DNA of 64,000 nucleotides from Streptomyces nitrosporeus. Its GTDB lineage: Bacteria > Actinomycetota > Actinomycetes > Streptomycetales > Streptomycetaceae. A program made the position numbers and the translations under genes. Every line of letters starts with the position of its first letter. Positions within the stretch are counted from its first letter, which is position 1. The stretch covers positions 2,976,001-3,040,000 of the forward strand of contig NZ_CP023702.1 in NCBI RefSeq assembly GCF_008704555.1, in the 5' to 3' direction. The notes below the pieces were generated by a model. That model saw nothing but the letters and a program-made list of their open reading frames with translations. It had not been told where the DNA came from and did no database searches. Below are positions 51,363 through 61,260 of this stretch, in pieces.

Positions 51363-53210
51363 TCATTCGACCGTCACGGACTTCGCCAGGTTGCGGGGCT
51401 GGTCCACCTCGTTGCCCCGGGCCGTCGCCAGTTCGCACGCGAACACCTGGAGCGGCACGGTGGCGACCAGGGGCTGGAGCAGCGTGGGAACGGCCGGGAC
51501 ACGGACGAGGTGGTCGGCGTACGGGACGACCTCCTCGTCGCCCTCCTCCGCGATGACGACGGTACGCGCTCCCCGGGCCCTGATCTCCTGGATGTTGGAG
51601 ACGATCTTGTCGTGGAGCACCGAACGCCCGCGCGGGGACGGCACGATGACGACGACCGGCAGCCCTTCGTCGACGAGTGCGATCGGCCCGTGCTTGAGTT
51701 CCCCGGCGGCGAAGCCCTCGGCGTGCATGTACGCGAGTTCCTTGAGCTTCAACGCGCCTTCCAGGGCGACCGGGTAGCCGACGTGCCGGCCGAGGAAGAG
51801 CACGGTGTTCCGGTCCGCGAGCGTCCGGGCCAGCTCCCGCACCGGCTCCATGGTGCCCAGCACCTCCTCGACCTGGCGGGGGATCTCGGAGAGCTGGCGG
51901 ACGACGGTGCGGATCTCGTCGCCCCACTTGGTGCCGCGCACCTGGCCGAGGTAGAGCGCCACCAGGTAGCAGGCCACCAGCTGGGTCAGGAACGCCTTGG
52001 TGGAGGCGACGGCGACCTCGGGCCCGGCATGGGTGTAGAGGACCGCGTCGGACTCGCGGGGGATGGTCGAGCCGTTGGTGTTGCAGATGGCGAGGACCCT
52101 GGCGCCCTGTTCGCGGGCGTGCCGCAGCGCCATCAGCGTGTCCATGGTCTCGCCGGACTGGGAGATCGCGATGACCAGGGTGCGGTGGTCCAGGATCGGG
52201 TCGCGGTAGCGGAACTCGCTGGCGAGTTCCGTCTCGCAGGGCAGCCGGGTGGTGTGCTCGATGGCGTACTTGGCGATCATCCCGGCGTGGTACGCGGTCC
52301 CGCAGGCGATCACGACGACCTTGTCGGCCTCCCTCAGGACGTGCGGCGGGATGCGCACCTCGTCGAGGCGGAGCGTGCCCGAGGCGTCGATCCGGCCGAG
52401 GAGCGTGTCGGCGACGGCCTTCGGCTGGTCGGCGATCTCCTTGAGCATGAAGGAGGCGTAGCCGCCCTTCTCGGCGGCGGAGGCGTCCCAGTCCACGTGG
52501 TAGCCGCGGACCTCTGCCCTCGTGCCGTCGAACCCCGTCACCGTGGCCCCGTCCCGGCGCAGTTCCACCACCTGGTCCTGGCCGAGCTCGATCGCCTCCC
52601 GGGTGTGGGCGATGAACGCGGCGACGTCGGAGGCCAGGAACATCTCGTCCTCGCCCACCCCGACCACGAGCGGGGAGTTCCGGCGGGCCCCGACGACCGT
52701 TCCCGGTTCGTCGGCGTGCACCGCGACCAGGGTGAACGCCCCTTCCAGCCGCCGGCACACCTGCCGCATGGCCTCGGCGAGGTCCCCGGCCGAGGAGTAC
52801 GCCTCGGCCAGCAGGTGCGCGACCACCTCGGTGTCGGTCTCGGACACCATGCCGTGGCCCCGGCCGGTGAGTTCCTCGCGCAGTACGGCGAAGTTCTCGA
52901 TGATCCCGTTGTGCACGACGGCGACCCGGCCCGCGTTGTCCAGGTGCGGGTGCGCGTTGGCGTCGTTCGGGCCGCCGTGCGTGGCCCAACGGGTGTGGCC
53001 GAGGCCGGTGCTGCCGGCCGGCAGGGGCCGTTCCTTGAGCTCCTTCTCCAGGTTGACCAGTTTCCCGGCCTTCTTGGCGGCCGCCAGCCCGCCGTCCGCG
53101 AGGACGGCGACGCCCGCCGAGTCGTACCCCCGGTATTCGAGGCGCTTCAGTCCCGCGACGACGACGTCCTGCGCCGACTGCCCACCGACGTAACCCACGA
53201 TTCCGCACAT
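51363..53210 (-). CDS. glmS: Glutamine--fructose-6-phosphate aminotransferase (isomerising)
   Basis: 615 aa from the ATG at 53210: Met is removed to expose the nucleophile Cys2 ([10 protein letters not shown]). The class II glutaminase domain spans 2-~225 ('[20 protein letters not shown]', 'VVHNGIIEN'), then two SIS isomerase domains ('[11 protein letters not shown]', '[14 protein letters not shown]') and the C-terminal 'KSVTVE' tail. It makes glucosamine-6-phosphate, the substrate of GlmM (55776-57134), toward UDP-GlcNAc. The frame is open far upstream but that part shadows other genes. First gene of glmS-acpS-nnr. Confidence 0.97.
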   Translation of the reverse strand: MCGIVGYVGGQSAQDVVVAGLKRLEYRGYDSAGVAVLADGGLAAAKKAGKLVNLEKELKERPLPAGSTGLGHTRWATHGGPNDANAHPHLDNAGRVAVVHNGIIENFAVLREELTGRGHGMVSETDTEVVAHLLAEAYSSAGDLAEAMRQVCRRLEGAFTLVAVHADEPGTVVGARRNSPLVVGVGEDEMFLASDVAAFIAHTREAIELGQDQVVELRRDGATVTGFDGTRAEVRGYHVDWDASAAEKGGYASFMLKEIADQPKAVADTLLGRIDASGTLRLDEVRIPPHVLREADKVVVIACGTAYHAGMIAKYAIEHTTRLPCETELASEFRYRDPILDHRTLVIAISQSGETMDTLMALRHAREQGARVLAICNTNGSTIPRESDAVLYTHAGPEVAVASTKAFLTQLVACYLVALYLGQVRGTKWGDEIRTVVRQLSEIPRQVEEVLGTMEPVRELARTLADRNTVLFLGRHVGYPVALEGALKLKELAYMHAEGFAAGELKHGPIALVDEGLPVVVIVPSPRGRSVLHDKIVSNIQEIRARGARTVVIAEEGDEEVVPYADHLVRVPAVPTLLQPLVATVPLQVFACELATARGNEVDQPRNLAKSVTVE

Positions 53211-53269
53211 ATCGGCACCATACGGCCCACAGGGTCCGCTACCGGGCAAGGCGTCCCGGCCGGTGCCGC

Positions 53270-53617
53270 TCAGCGCACGTCGACGTGGTCCCCGGCGGTG
53301 ACGGCGGTGCCGGTGGTGGACCAGCCGCCGAAGTTCCATCGCCAGTAGCCGTCGGCGGACGCCTTGACGGTGGTCTTCAGGGCGCCGGTGGAGCTGCTCT
53401 TCACCGTCTTGACGGTGGTGTAGGAGGAAGTGCCCTTCTTCCGGAACTGCAGCTTCACCGAGGCCGCGGCCACCCCGGTGTAGGAGTGCTTGACCCAGTC
53501 GGCGCGCTTGAGGCCGCCGGTGACGGTGAGGGTGCCGCCCTTCTTCACCGGTTCCGGGCCGGCGTTGACGGTGGCCTTCGCCCACCGCTTGACCTGCGCG
53601 GTGCCGGAGGCGGTCAT
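53270..53617 (-). pseudogene. C-terminal remnant of a secreted beta-repeat protein
   Basis: 115 aa from the ATG at 53617; coding sequence continues about 15 codons upstream to a stop near 53665 with no start or signal peptide. The product ('[20 protein letters not shown]', '[20 protein letters not shown]', '[12 protein letters not shown]') looks like the C-terminal Ig-like domain of Streptomyces secreted proteins, which normally follow a signal peptide and further domains. Here those are gone. A GGAG 6 nt before the ATG could still drive expression of a cytoplasmic fragment. I read it as a truncated gene. Confidence 0.65.
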
Positions 53618-53773
53618 GACCTGCTCCGCCTTGAGCCCGCCACTGGTCTTCCAGAGCTGGACTCACCGGGGACGCGCGGCCCTGCGGGCGCCGGCGCACC
53701 ACGCCTCACCGCCCCTCCCCCACGTGACCGAGCACACCCCCCGCTCCGCCGGAAGTCCCGCGACAATGAGGGG

Positions 53774-54766
53774 GTGATCACTTCGCCCGCACGGAGCACC
53801 CGCCGCACCGAGCACGCGCCGACGCCCTACGTCGACCTGACCCGGGCGGAATGGAGTGCCCTGCGCGACAAGACGCCGCTGCCGCTCACCGCCGAGGAGG
53901 TGGAGAAGCTCCGGGGGCTCGGTGACGTGATCGACCTGGACGAGGTACGGGACGTCTATCTGCCGCTGTCCCGGCTGCTCAACCTCTACGTCCAGGCCAC
54001 CTCCGGGCTGCGCGGCGCGCTCAACACCTTCCTCGGTGACGCCGGCGGCGGCCACGGTGAGCAGCGCGGCACGCCCTTCGTCATAGGGGTCGCCGGCAGT
54101 GTCGCGGTCGGCAAGTCCACCACCGCCCGTATCCTCCAGGCCCTGCTGGCCCGCTGGCCGGAGCACCCGCGGGTGGAGCTGGTGACCACGGACGGGTTCC
54201 TGCTGCCGATGAAGGAGCTGGAGTCCCGCGGGCTGATGTCGCGCAAGGGGTTCCCGGAGTCGTACGACCGGCGGGCACTGACCCGGTTCGTCGCCGACAT
54301 CAAGGCCGGCAAGGACGAGGTGACCGCCCCGGTCTACTCCCACCTGATCTACGACATCGTGCCGGGCGAGCGGCTGTCCGTGCGCCGTCCCGACATCCTG
54401 ATCGTCGAGGGCCTGAACGTGCTCCAGCCCGCGCTGCCCGGCAAGGACGGCCGCACCAGGGTCGGACTGGCGGACTACTTCGACTTCAGCGTGTACGTGG
54501 ACGCGCGCGCCGAGGACATCGAGACCTGGTACCTCCACCGCTTCCGCCGGCTGCGGGAGACGGCGTTCCAGAACCCGTTCTCGTACTTCCGCAAGTACAC
54601 CCAGGTCTCCGAGGAGGAGGCGCTGGACTACGCGCGCACCATGTGGCGGACCGTCAACAAGCCGAATCTGCTGGAGAACGTGGCGCCGACGCGCGGGCGT
54701 GCCACCCTGGTGCTGCGCAAGGGCCCGGACCACAAGGTCCAGCGTCTGTCGCTGCGCAAACTCTGA
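53774..54766 (+). CDS. coaA: Pantothenate kinase, type I
   Basis: 330 aa from the GTG at 53774. P-loop '[20 protein letters not shown]', catalytic Asp/Asp region '[12 protein letters not shown]', and family segments '[15 protein letters not shown]'-like and '[10 protein letters not shown]'-like. It catalyses the first step of CoA synthesis. GACAAT ends 6 nt before the GTG and no spaced Shine-Dalgarno exists, so it is probably leaderless. It is convergent with the secreted-protein remnant and followed by a DUF389 gene 18 bp later. Confidence 0.95.
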   Translation: MITSPARSTRRTEHAPTPYVDLTRAEWSALRDKTPLPLTAEEVEKLRGLGDVIDLDEVRDVYLPLSRLLNLYVQATSGLRGALNTFLGDAGGGHGEQRGTPFVIGVAGSVAVGKSTTARILQALLARWPEHPRVELVTTDGFLLPMKELESRGLMSRKGFPESYDRRALTRFVADIKAGKDEVTAPVYSHLIYDIVPGERLSVRRPDILIVEGLNVLQPALPGKDGRTRVGLADYFDFSVYVDARAEDIETWYLHRFRRLRETAFQNPFSYFRKYTQVSEEEALDYARTMWRTVNKPNLLENVAPTRGRATLVLRKGPDHKVQRLSLRKL

Positions 54767-54784
54767 GTCCTCCGGGGGTCCCTC

Positions 54785-55741
54785 GTGCTGCATCTGCGCC
54801 TCATCGTGCCCGCCGGCCTGACCGGGGCGGTAGTAGAGGTGGCCGAGCGGACCGTCGGCGCCACCCACCTCGTGGTGCTGGCCGGTGCCGCCCGCCGTCC
54901 CGCGGGCGACGTGGTGATGTGCGACGTGGCCCGTGAGGCGGGCGACGAGCTGATCGGCGCGCTGCGGGAGCTGGGGATCGACCGGTCGGGTTCGATCACC
55001 GTCGAGAACATGGACCTGACCCTCTCCGCGCACGCCGACGAGGCGGAGCGGCAGGCGCCCGGGGAGAGCGCGGACGCGGTGCTCTGGGAGGAGCTGAGCG
55101 AGGTCACCCACGAGGAGTCCACGTTCAGCGCCACCTATGTGGCCTTCCTCGCCGTCGCGACGATGCTGGCGGCCTGCGGCGTGATGCTGGACAACGCGAT
55201 CCTGATCGTCGGCGCGATGGCCGTCGGGCCGGAGTTCGGGCCGCTCGCGGGGATCTCGACGGCCCTGGTGCAGCGGGCCCCCCGGCTGGTGGGCCGGTCG
55301 CTGTGGGCGCTGATCGGCGGGTTCCTGGCGGCGATGGTGCTGACGGCCGGGTTCGCCTGGCTGATGGACGGCTTCGGGCTCTTCCACGCGGACATGATCA
55401 CGGCCGACCGGCCGAACACCGGGTTCATCTGGCACCCGGACTGGATGTCGTTCGTGGTGGCCCTGCTGGCGGGCATCGCCGGGACGCTCTCGCTGACCTC
55501 GGCGAAGTCGGGGGCGCTGATCGGGGTGGCGATCTCCGTGACCACGGTGCCGGCCGCCGCCAACGCCGCGGTCGCCTTCAGCTACCAGGACCTGAACCAG
55601 ACGTGGGGCTCGTCGGCGCAGCTGCTCGCCAACCTGGGCGGCATCGTGGTGGCGGGCACGCTGACCCTGCTGGTCCAGAAGGGGCTCTGGGCCCTCCAGC
55701 GCCGGTCGGCCCCGGCCGTGAAGCCGGGGCCGGCCGGATGA
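54785..55741 (+). CDS. DUF389 family membrane protein
   Basis: 318 aa. A soluble N-terminal ~110 residues precede five to six transmembrane helices carrying the DUF389 pattern ('AACGVMLDNAILIVGAMAVG PEFGPLAGI'-type segment and 'SLTSAKSGALIGVAISVTTVP'). Some members are described as putative hydrophobic ligand or ion transporters; the function is not established. It follows coaA by 18 bp, so they may share a transcript. It is tail-to-tail with glmM. Confidence 0.87.
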   Translation: MLHLRLIVPAGLTGAVVEVAERTVGATHLVVLAGAARRPAGDVVMCDVAREAGDELIGALRELGIDRSGSITVENMDLTLSAHADEAERQAPGESADAVLWEELSEVTHEESTFSATYVAFLAVATMLAACGVMLDNAILIVGAMAVGPEFGPLAGISTALVQRAPRLVGRSLWALIGGFLAAMVLTAGFAWLMDGFGLFHADMITADRPNTGFIWHPDWMSFVVALLAGIAGTLSLTSAKSGALIGVAISVTTVPAAANAAVAFSYQDLNQTWGSSAQLLANLGGIVVAGTLTLLVQKGLWALQRRSAPAVKPGPAG

Positions 55742-55775
55742 GCGGGCGGGCTCTCTTCACCCGTACGGGGGAACG

Positions 55776-57134
55776 TCAGCCCAGGGCCGATTTCACGACG
55801 TCCGCCAGCTGACCGGCCACGGCCCGCGCCTGCTCGATGTCGGCGGCCTCGACCATGACCCGCACCAGCGGCTCCGTACCGGACTTGCGCAGCAGTACCC
55901 GGCCCGTGGAGCCCAGCTCACGCTCGGCCTCGGCGACCGCGGCGGCCACCTCCGCCGAGGTGTCCACCCGGGACTTGTCGACGTCCCGCACGTTGACCAG
56001 GACCTGCGGCAGCCGCCGCATCACCCCGGCGAGTTCGGCGAGCGTACGCCCGGTGGCGGCGACCCGGGCCGCGAGCATCAGGCCGGTCAGGGTGCCGTCG
56101 CCGGTCGTGGCGTGGTCCAGGACGATGACGTGGCCGGACTGCTCGCCGCCCAGCGCGTAGCCCTCGGCCTTCATCGACTCCAGGACGTAGCGGTCACCGA
56201 CGGCGGTCTGGACGAGCTCGATGCCCTCGCGCTCCATGGCCGTCTTGAATCCGAGGTTCGACATGACCGTGCCGACGACGGTGTTCCTGCGGAGCCGGCC
56301 GGCCTCACGCATGGCGAGGGCCAGCACGGCCAGGATCTGGTCCCCGTCGACCTCCTCGCCGGCCGCGTCCACGGCCAGGCAGCGGTCCGCGTCACCGTCG
56401 TGCGCGATGCCCAGGTCGGCGCCGTGCTCGACGACGGCGGCGCGCAGCAGGTCCAGATGGGTGGAGCCGCAGCCGTCGTTGATGTTCAGGCCGTCCGGCT
56501 CCGCGCCGATGGTGACGACCTCGGCACCGGCCCGGGCGAACGCCTCGGGCGAGACCCGGGCGGCGGCGCCGTGCGCCTCGTCCAGCACGACCTTCAGCCC
56601 GTCGAGCCGGTTCGGCAGTACGCCGATGAGGTGGGCCACGTAGCGCTCGAAGCCCTCGGTGTAGTCGGTGACCCGGCCCACCCCGCCGCCGGTGGGACGG
56701 TTCCACGGCTCACCCGTGCGGTGCTGCTCGTAGACCGTCTCGATACGGTCCTCCAGCTCGTCGGCCAGCTTGTGGCCGCCCCGCGCGAAGAACTTGACGC
56801 CGTTGTCCGGCATGGCGTTGTGGCTGGCCGAGAGCATGACACCGATGTCCGCGCCGAGCACCCCGGTGAGGTACGCCACGGCCGGAGTCGGCAGCACACC
56901 GACCCTCAGCACGTCCACGCCCGCGCTGGCCAGGCCCGCCACGACGGCGGCCTCCAGGAACTCGCCGGAGGCGCGGGGATCGCGTCCCACCACGGCGGTC
57001 GGCCGGTGCCCCTCGAAGGTTCCCGCCTCGGCCAGTACGTGCGCCGCCGCGACCGAGAGCCCGAGCGCGAGCTCGGCCGTCAGGTCCGCGTTGGCGACAC
57101 CGCGCACGCCGTCCGTGCCGAAGAGTCGTCCCAC
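55776..57134 (-). CDS. glmM: Phosphoglucosamine mutase
   Basis: 452 aa from the GTG at 57134, with GGAGG 6 nt upstream. Phosphoserine 104 is in '[12 protein letters not shown]', the Mg loop 'DGDADRC', and the sugar-binding 'GGEQSGH' loop and C-terminal '[12 protein letters not shown]' phosphate loop are present. The residue after SHN is Ala rather than the common Pro. It converts glucosamine-6-P (from GlmS) to glucosamine-1-P. It lies downstream of rplM-rpsI but behind a terminator, as elsewhere in Streptomyces. Confidence 0.97.
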   Translation of the reverse strand: MGRLFGTDGVRGVANADLTAELALGLSVAAAHVLAEAGTFEGHRPTAVVGRDPRASGEFLEAAVVAGLASAGVDVLRVGVLPTPAVAYLTGVLGADIGVMLSASHNAMPDNGVKFFARGGHKLADELEDRIETVYEQHRTGEPWNRPTGGGVGRVTDYTEGFERYVAHLIGVLPNRLDGLKVVLDEAHGAAARVSPEAFARAGAEVVTIGAEPDGLNINDGCGSTHLDLLRAAVVEHGADLGIAHDGDADRCLAVDAAGEEVDGDQILAVLALAMREAGRLRRNTVVGTVMSNLGFKTAMEREGIELVQTAVGDRYVLESMKAEGYALGGEQSGHVIVLDHATTGDGTLTGLMLAARVAATGRTLAELAGVMRRLPQVLVNVRDVDKSRVDTSAEVAAAVAEAERELGSTGRVLLRKSGTEPLVRVMVEAADIEQARAVAGQLADVVKSALG

Positions 57135-57308
57135 TGGTGTCCTCCGAAGGTGCTCCGAAACCGCAAAACCGTCAGCGATCAAAACCACAAAAGCGATCAG
57201 TCAAAACAGGGCAAGGCGATGCACCACCTACCGAAACACGACAGGAAGAGGCCACCGGCCCGATAAACGTCTTAAGCCGTTATACGCCCGCGAGGGCTGA
57301 TAAACGAA

Positions 57309-57341
57309 CGCCCCAGCAGCACGGAGCGTGCCGCCGGGGCG
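57309..57341 (-). terminator. rplM-rpsI terminator
   Basis: 'cgccccagcagcacg' (57309-57323) pairs with 57327-57341 around a 3-nt loop with two internal mismatches, 28 bp after the rpsI stop. Confidence 0.7.
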
Positions 57342-57368
57342 AACGTGTGGAGCAGACGAGCAGGCGAT

Positions 57369-57905
57369 TTAGCGCTTGCTGTACTGCGGAGCCTTGCGGG
57401 CCTTCTTGAGACCGGCCTTCTTGCGCTCGACCGCACGGTCGTCGCGGGAGAGGAAGCCGGCCTTCTTCAGCGTGGCGCGGTTGTTGTCCACGTCCGCCTC
57501 GTTCAGCGCGCGGGCCACACCGAGGCGCAGGGCGCCGGCCTGACCGGAGACACCGCCACCCGCGATGCGGGCGATGACGTCGTAACGGCCGTCGAGCTCG
57601 AGCACCTTGAAGGGCTCGTTGACTTCCTGCTGGTGCACCTTGTTGGGGAAGTAGTCCTCAAGGGTGCGACCGTTGATCTTCCACTTGCCGGAGCCCGGGA
57701 CGATCCGGACGCGGGCGATGGCGTTCTTGCGACGGCCCAGGCCGGCGGCGGGCTGCGGGTCGCCGAAGCGGCCCGCGAGCGACTCGGAGGTGTACTCGCC
57801 CTCGACGGGGACCTCCGACTCGAAGGTGGTCACCTCGGCGAAGGTCTCCTCGCCCTCGGCGCCCGCCACATCTTCGGTGGTCGTCTCAACAGTGGTCTCG
57901 GCCAC
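57369..57905 (-). CDS. rpsI: 30S ribosomal protein S9
   Basis: 178 aa. The conserved S9 domain begins around residue 52 ('[20 protein letters not shown]') and ends with the basic tRNA-contacting tail '[12 protein letters not shown]'. The first ~45 residues are an acidic Glu/Thr-rich extension ([18 protein letters not shown]) absent from the E. coli protein but common in actinobacteria. It is 45 bp downstream of rplM in the usual L13-S9 operon. Confidence 0.97.
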   Translation of the reverse strand: MAETTVETTTEDVAGAEGEETFAEVTTFESEVPVEGEYTSESLAGRFGDPQPAAGLGRRKNAIARVRIVPGSGKWKINGRTLEDYFPNKVHQQEVNEPFKVLELDGRYDVIARIAGGGVSGQAGALRLGVARALNEADVDNNRATLKKAGFLSRDDRAVERKKAGLKKARKAPQYSKR

Positions 57906-57950
57906 GATTCTCCTCAGATCTTTCTTTTGGTCTCGGGGGGAAGGCCGGAA

Positions 57951-58394
57951 CTACTGCGCGACCTGGGTGATCTCGTACGGGACCGGCTGCTGAGCGGCGT
58001 GCGGGTGCTGGTCACCCGCGTAGACCTTCAGCTTCGAGATCATCTGGCGACCCAGGGTGTTCTTGGGGATCATGCCCTTGATGGCCTTCTCGACGGCCTT
58101 CTCCGGGTTCTTGGAGAGCAGCTCGTCGTAGCGCACGGAGCGCAGACCACCCGGGAACCCGGAGTGGCGGTACGCCATCTTCTGGGTCTTCTTGTTGCCG
58201 GACAGGTGAACCTTGTCGGCGTTGATGATGATGACGAAGTCGCCCATGTCCATGTGGGGGGCGTAGATCGCCTTGTGCTTACCCCGGAGGAGGTTCGCAG
58301 CCGTGGTGGCCAGACGGCCCAGGACGATGTCCTGGGCGTCGATGATGTGCCACTGGCGCGTCACATCGCCGGGCTTGGGGCTGTACGTACGCAC
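57951..58394 (-). CDS. rplM: 50S ribosomal protein L13
   Basis: 147 aa from the GTG at 58394 with AAGG 8 nt upstream; a longer in-frame ORF to 58436 adds non-conserved residues. It has '[20 protein letters not shown]', '[20 protein letters not shown]' and '[19 protein letters not shown]'. First gene of the L13-S9 operon. Its promoter is about 180 nt upstream, giving a long leader that could host autoregulation by L13. Confidence 0.97.
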   Translation of the reverse strand: MRTYSPKPGDVTRQWHIIDAQDIVLGRLATTAANLLRGKHKAIYAPHMDMGDFVIIINADKVHLSGNKKTQKMAYRHSGFPGGLRSVRYDELLSKNPEKAVEKAIKGMIPKNTLGRQMISKLKVYAGDQHPHAAQQPVPYEITQVAQ

Positions 58395-58579
58395 GGTCGT
58401 AGCCTTCGCTTCTTCAGTGGATGGGTCCAGACACATGGCACCTCTGAAGCGATCATGCAGCTGGGGCTCACACTGCCGGGGACGCTGCCCGTATGCGAGC
58501 CACTGGTAACTGCTCCAGAGAACCTACGTAAGGGCCCTTCGCGTGAGAACGACCAAGCCAATACGTATAACAAACCAGA

Positions 58580-58609
58580 AGAATACCGTTCGGCCCCCGC
58601 GCGGGTCAA
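58580..58609 (-). promoter_or_regulatory. rplM-rpsI promoter
   Basis: On the minus strand TTGACC (58604-58609) and TATTCT (58580-58585) are 18 bp apart, a strong match to vegetative promoters. Transcription would start near 58573, about 180 nt before the rplM GTG. The -35 abuts one of two copies of the palindrome 'cccgcgcggg' (58596-58605, 58617-58626). Confidence 0.7.
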
Positions 58610-58641
58610 AACGCCCCCCGCGCGGGCGGCCCCACCGCCTC

Positions 58642-60261
58642 CTACCTGGCGCGTTCCACCCGGCGCTCGTCCCAGACCGGCTCCGTGGTCTCCCTGACCA
58701 CCCCGTCCGAGCCGAAGACCAGGAAGCGGTCGAAGGACCTCGCGAACCAGCGGTCGTGGGTGACGGCCATCACCGTGCCGTCGTAGACCTCCAGCCCGTC
58801 CTGGAGCGCCTCGGCGGACTCCAGGTCCAGGTTGTCCGTCGGCTCGTCCAGCAGCAGGGCCGTCGTCCCGGACAGCTCCAGCAGCAGGATCTGGAAGCGG
58901 GCCTGCTGGCCGCCGGACAGCTTGTCGAAGGGCTGGTCGCCCTGCCGTTCCAGCTCGTAGCGGCGCAGCACGGACATCGCGCCGCCCCGGTCCCTGGCGT
59001 GTTCGGACCACAGGATGTCCACCAGGGACCGGCCGAGCAGTTCGGGGTGGGCGTGGGTCTGCGCGAAGTGGCCGGGGACCACCCGGGCGCCCAGCTTCCA
59101 CTCACCGGTGTGCGCGACCGGCTCCCCGGCGAGCAGCCGCAGGAAGTGCGACTTCCCCGACCCGTTGGAGCCGAGGACGGCGACCCGCTCGCCGTAGTAG
59201 ACCTCCAGGTCGAAGGGTTTCATCAGGCCGGTCAGCTCCAGGCCGGTGCAGGTCACGGCCCGCACCCCGGTCCGGCCGCCGCGCAGCCGCATCCGGATGT
59301 CCTGCTCGCGCGGCGGCTCCGGGGGCGGGCCGGCGTCCTCGAACTTCTTGAAACGGGTCTGCATGGCCCGGTAGCGGGAGGCCATGTCCGGGCTGTTCGC
59401 CGCCTGCTGGCGGAGCCGCAGCACGAGCGCCCTCAGCCGCTTGTGCTCCTCCTCCCAGCGCCGCAGCAGCTCCTCGAAGCGGGCGAACCGCTCCTTGCGG
59501 GCCTGGTGGTACGTGTCGAAGCCGGCGCCGTGCACCCAGACGTCCGAGCCGGCCGGGCTGGGCTCCACGCTGACGATCTTCTCGGCGGCGCGGGAGAGCA
59601 GTTCCCGGTCGTGGGAGACGAACAGGACCGTCTTGCGGGTCTCCTTGAGCCTCTCCTCCAGCCACCGCTTGCCGGGCACGTCCAGATAGTTGTCCGGCTC
59701 GTCCAGCAGGAGCACCTCGTCGGGGCCCCGCAGCAGCGCCTCCAGCACGAGCCGCTTCTGCTCACCGCCGCTGAGCGTGCGCACCTCGCGCCACTGCGCC
59801 TTCTCGTACGGGATGCCGAGCGCGGCCGTGGTGCAGACGTCCCAGAGCGTCTCGGCCTCGTAGCCGCGGACCTCGGCCCAGTCGCTGAGTGCCTGCGCGT
59901 ACGCCATCTGCGCGGCCTCGTCGTCCACCGTGAGGATGCGCTCCTCGGCGGCGTCGACGGCCTCGGCCGCCCGGCGGATGTTCGGCTGGGCCACCGAGAC
60001 CAGCAGGTCGCGTACGGTCCGCTCGTCGCGCACGGACCCGACGAACTGGCCCATCACCCCGAGCCCGCCGCTCACCGACACCGAACCGCCGTGCGGCTGG
60101 AGCTCCCCGGCGAGCAGCTTCAGCAGTGTCGTCTTGCCCGCGCCGTTCGCCCCGACGAGGGCGACGACGGCCCCGTCCGCCACCCGGAACGAGGCGTCGC
60201 CGAGCAGCACCCGCCCGTCCGGCAGGTAGTACTCCAGATGGCCCGCTTCGAGATGTCCCAT
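58642..60261 (-). CDS. ABC-F family ATPase
   Basis: 539 aa from the ATG at 60261; the open frame continues far upstream in the shadow of the next gene. Two ATP-binding cassettes, each with Walker A ('GANGAGKTT', 'GSNGSGKSH'), an LSGG signature ('TLSGGEQKRL', 'KLSGGQQARF') and Walker B ('LLLDEPDN', 'LLLDEPTDNLDL'), are joined by a charged linker (about 230-300) without membrane domains. ABC-F proteins act on ribosomes as translation factors or antibiotic-resistance factors; the second Walker A ends in His instead of Thr/Ser. GACAAT ends 6 nt before the ATG with a TTGGGG 18 bp further up, indicating leaderless transcription. Confidence 0.9.
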   Translation of the reverse strand: MGHLEAGHLEYYLPDGRVLLGDASFRVADGAVVALVGANGAGKTTLLKLLAGELQPHGGSVSVSGGLGVMGQFVGSVRDERTVRDLLVSVAQPNIRRAAEAVDAAEERILTVDDEAAQMAYAQALSDWAEVRGYEAETLWDVCTTAALGIPYEKAQWREVRTLSGGEQKRLVLEALLRGPDEVLLLDEPDNYLDVPGKRWLEERLKETRKTVLFVSHDRELLSRAAEKIVSVEPSPAGSDVWVHGAGFDTYHQARKERFARFEELLRRWEEEHKRLRALVLRLRQQAANSPDMASRYRAMQTRFKKFEDAGPPPEPPREQDIRMRLRGGRTGVRAVTCTGLELTGLMKPFDLEVYYGERVAVLGSNGSGKSHFLRLLAGEPVAHTGEWKLGARVVPGHFAQTHAHPELLGRSLVDILWSEHARDRGGAMSVLRRYELERQGDQPFDKLSGGQQARFQILLLELSGTTALLLDEPTDNLDLESAEALQDGLEVYDGTVMAVTHDRWFARSFDRFLVFGSDGVVRETTEPVWDERRVERAR

Positions 60262-60327
60262 GACAGCATTGTCACGGCCCGCGCACCCCGGCCCCAACCG
60301 ATTTGCCGTCGGTCTAGGATTCGCCGC

Positions 60328-61179
60328 ATGAGCTTTGGGCAAGGGGGGCCCTCCTGGGGGCCGGAAGAGAGCCGGACTCCGGACTGGGCGGCACTGGCCG
60401 ACGCGTCCGCCGCGCGCAACCGCCGCAGGAAGTGGCTGATGATCGGCGGCGGGGCTCTCGCCACGGCGGCGGTCGCCGCGATCGTGGCCACGGCCGTCAT
60501 CACGACGAACAACGGCGGCTCCACCGCCTCGGGCAAGAAGGCGAGCGAGCTGCCCGCCCCGGCCGACCTGCCCTCGCAGAGCGCCGCCCCGCAGCCCTCC
60601 TTCTCCTCGGTCGCGCCGCTGCCCCCGCCGGATCCGAAGGACTACATATCCGACGCCCGTAAGGACAGGGCCCCGGTCACCGTCGACGCCTTCTTCCCCG
60701 GGAAGCGGCTGAACATGGGTGACCGCGCCTACACCAAGGGCGCGACGCACCGCACCGGGAGCTGCGCGACGACCACCCAGGGCGCCCTGGGGCAGGTCCT
60801 CACCTCCAACGGCTGCGACCAGGTCATCCGGGTCACGTACCGCAAGGACGGGGTGGCGGTCACCGTCGGCCTCGCCGTCTTCGGCACCGAGGCCGAGGCG
60901 AAGAAGGCCGCCGAGCAGGCGTCCGGCGGCCTCGCCTCCCTCAGCGGCTCGGGGGTGCCCACCTTCTGCCGGGGCGGCTCCGTCTGCCGGCGTACCGCCA
61001 ACTCCTACGGCCGGTACGCCTACTTCACCGTCGGCGGGTTCACCAGCGGCAGGAACGTCACCAAGGCCGACACCGCCGTCTTCACCGCGGGCAACGACCT
61101 CACCGACTTCACGTTCCGTCAGATCCGGCACCGGGGCGAGGTCCAGGCGTCCGCGGCGGCCGCGGCGCCGTCCACCTGA
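60328..61179 (+). CDS. Single-pass membrane protein with extracellular Cys-containing domain
   Basis: 283 aa from the ATG at 60328. A cytoplasmic N-terminus (~35 residues), one transmembrane helix (about 38-60), a Pro/Ser linker and an extracellular domain of ~180 residues with four Cys in two nearby pairs ('GSCATTTQG ... SNGCDQ', 'PTFCRGGSVCRR'), probably disulphide-bonded. I recognise no family. TAGGAT ends 7 nt before the ATG with no Shine-Dalgarno, so it is probably leaderless and divergent from the ABC-F gene. Confidence 0.8.
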   Translation: MSFGQGGPSWGPEESRTPDWAALADASAARNRRRKWLMIGGGALATAAVAAIVATAVITTNNGGSTASGKKASELPAPADLPSQSAAPQPSFSSVAPLPPPDPKDYISDARKDRAPVTVDAFFPGKRLNMGDRAYTKGATHRTGSCATTTQGALGQVLTSNGCDQVIRVTYRKDGVAVTVGLAVFGTEAEAKKAAEQASGGLASLSGSGVPTFCRGGSVCRRTANSYGRYAYFTVGGFTSGRNVTKADTAVFTAGNDLTDFTFRQIRHRGEVQASAAAAAPST

Positions 61180-61260
61180 CCGGGGAAGCCCGTGCCCGCG
61201 GCGGGCCCGGTCCGGAGCGTCCGCGCCCCGGGCCCCGCGCCGCCGTCCGCCGGCCCCCGG

